A stretch of 64,000 nt of DNA from an uncultured Lachnospiraceae bacterium (GTDB taxonomy: Bacteria > Bacillota > Clostridia > Lachnospirales > Lachnospiraceae). Position 1 is the stretch's first letter. Each line of letters starts with the position of its first letter. Shown here piece by piece: positions 63,900 to 64,000 of this stretch. Both the position numbers and the translations under genes were made by a program. The stretch is taken from contig CAJURQ010000001.1 in NCBI GenBank assembly GCA_910588955.1, positions 1 through 64,000 on the forward strand, in the 5' to 3' direction. The notes under the pieces are model-generated. The model saw only the letters and a list, made by a program, of their open reading frames with translations. It did no database searches and had not been told where the DNA came from.

Positions 63900-64000
63900 A
63901 CGACGGCGGGACATCGACAGAGGAACCATGTCATAGGAAAGATTGCCGCGCATATATATTAACGAACGGAACTTTCAGGACGTGGGTATGCGCATCAAAA

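Noticed and set aside
1..64000. CRISPR arrays, tRNA or rRNA genes
   Set aside because: No regularly spaced repeats and no recognisable tRNA or rRNA sequence were seen on either strand by reading; a scan with dedicated tools was not possible.

Overview
The window looks like chromosome from an anaerobic Gram-positive clostridium, most likely a motile member of the Lachnospiraceae. The evidence is the gene content and order (era-yqzL-recO, rpsU, scpA-scpB, a eukaryote-type glycyl-tRNA synthetase, flagellin, a large 2-hydroxyacyl-CoA dehydratase activase), strong AGGAGG-type ribosome sites, TTGACA/TATAAT promoters and a tryptophan T-box. No rRNA, tRNA or CRISPR array was seen.

Layout. Positions 1-7230 are the right end of a Tn916/Tn1549-like integrative element: the 3' part of a large surface-protein gene, a small unknown gene, a secreted Cys/His-rich protein, an excisionase and a tyrosine integrase, closed by four copies of GTTGTAAAA. 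Base composition is more AT-rich here than in the core. Positions 7360-10675 hold a low-molecular-weight phosphatase and three poorly known genes that appear to be under flagellar (SigD-type) promoters. Positions 10677-26421 are core and metabolic genes: Fe-S aldo/keto reductase, small alarmone synthetase, arabinanase lipoprotein, ArsR-type regulator, proline symporter, GH3-type amido synthetase, rRNA methyltransferase, MBOAT/SGNH surface acylation pair, pseudouridine synthase and DNA ligase. Positions 26515-36572 mix metA, a secreted protein behind a poly-G leader, the 1424-residue activase, a rhomboid-like protein and a sigma-factor-like protein without promoter-recognition regions. Positions 36733-39975 are a three-gene ABC importer under a T-box whose candidate specifier is UGG (Trp). 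Positions 40056-41706 are a small AT-rich islet: a structured RNA candidate, a frameshifted PBECR-type nuclease gene, a protease remnant and a UPF0175/DUF3368 toxin-antitoxin pair. Positions 41777-45180 form a response regulator / ABC exporter / histidine kinase module. From 45393 to the right edge are mostly translation and cell-division genes (ylmH, M16 protease, era, yqzL, recO, glyQS, alaS, rpsU, DD-carboxypeptidase, scpAB), then a flagellin with an inserted zinc metallopeptidase (flagellinolysin) and a zinc-ribbon protein.

Most striking observations. (1) ylmH and glyQS, 8 kb apart, are preceded by related leaders of four consecutive hairpins whose stems differ by compensatory changes and end directly at the ribosome site. 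(2) The flagellinolysin gene is broken by two single-base slips; several other genes in the window show the same kind of homopolymer slip, so sequencing error and true decay must be separated. (3) Two 10-G tracts lie in the 5' leaders of exported proteins, one of them forming the flagellin ribosome site. (4) A SigD-type transcription unit of uncharacterised proteins includes one with a FliD-like segment.
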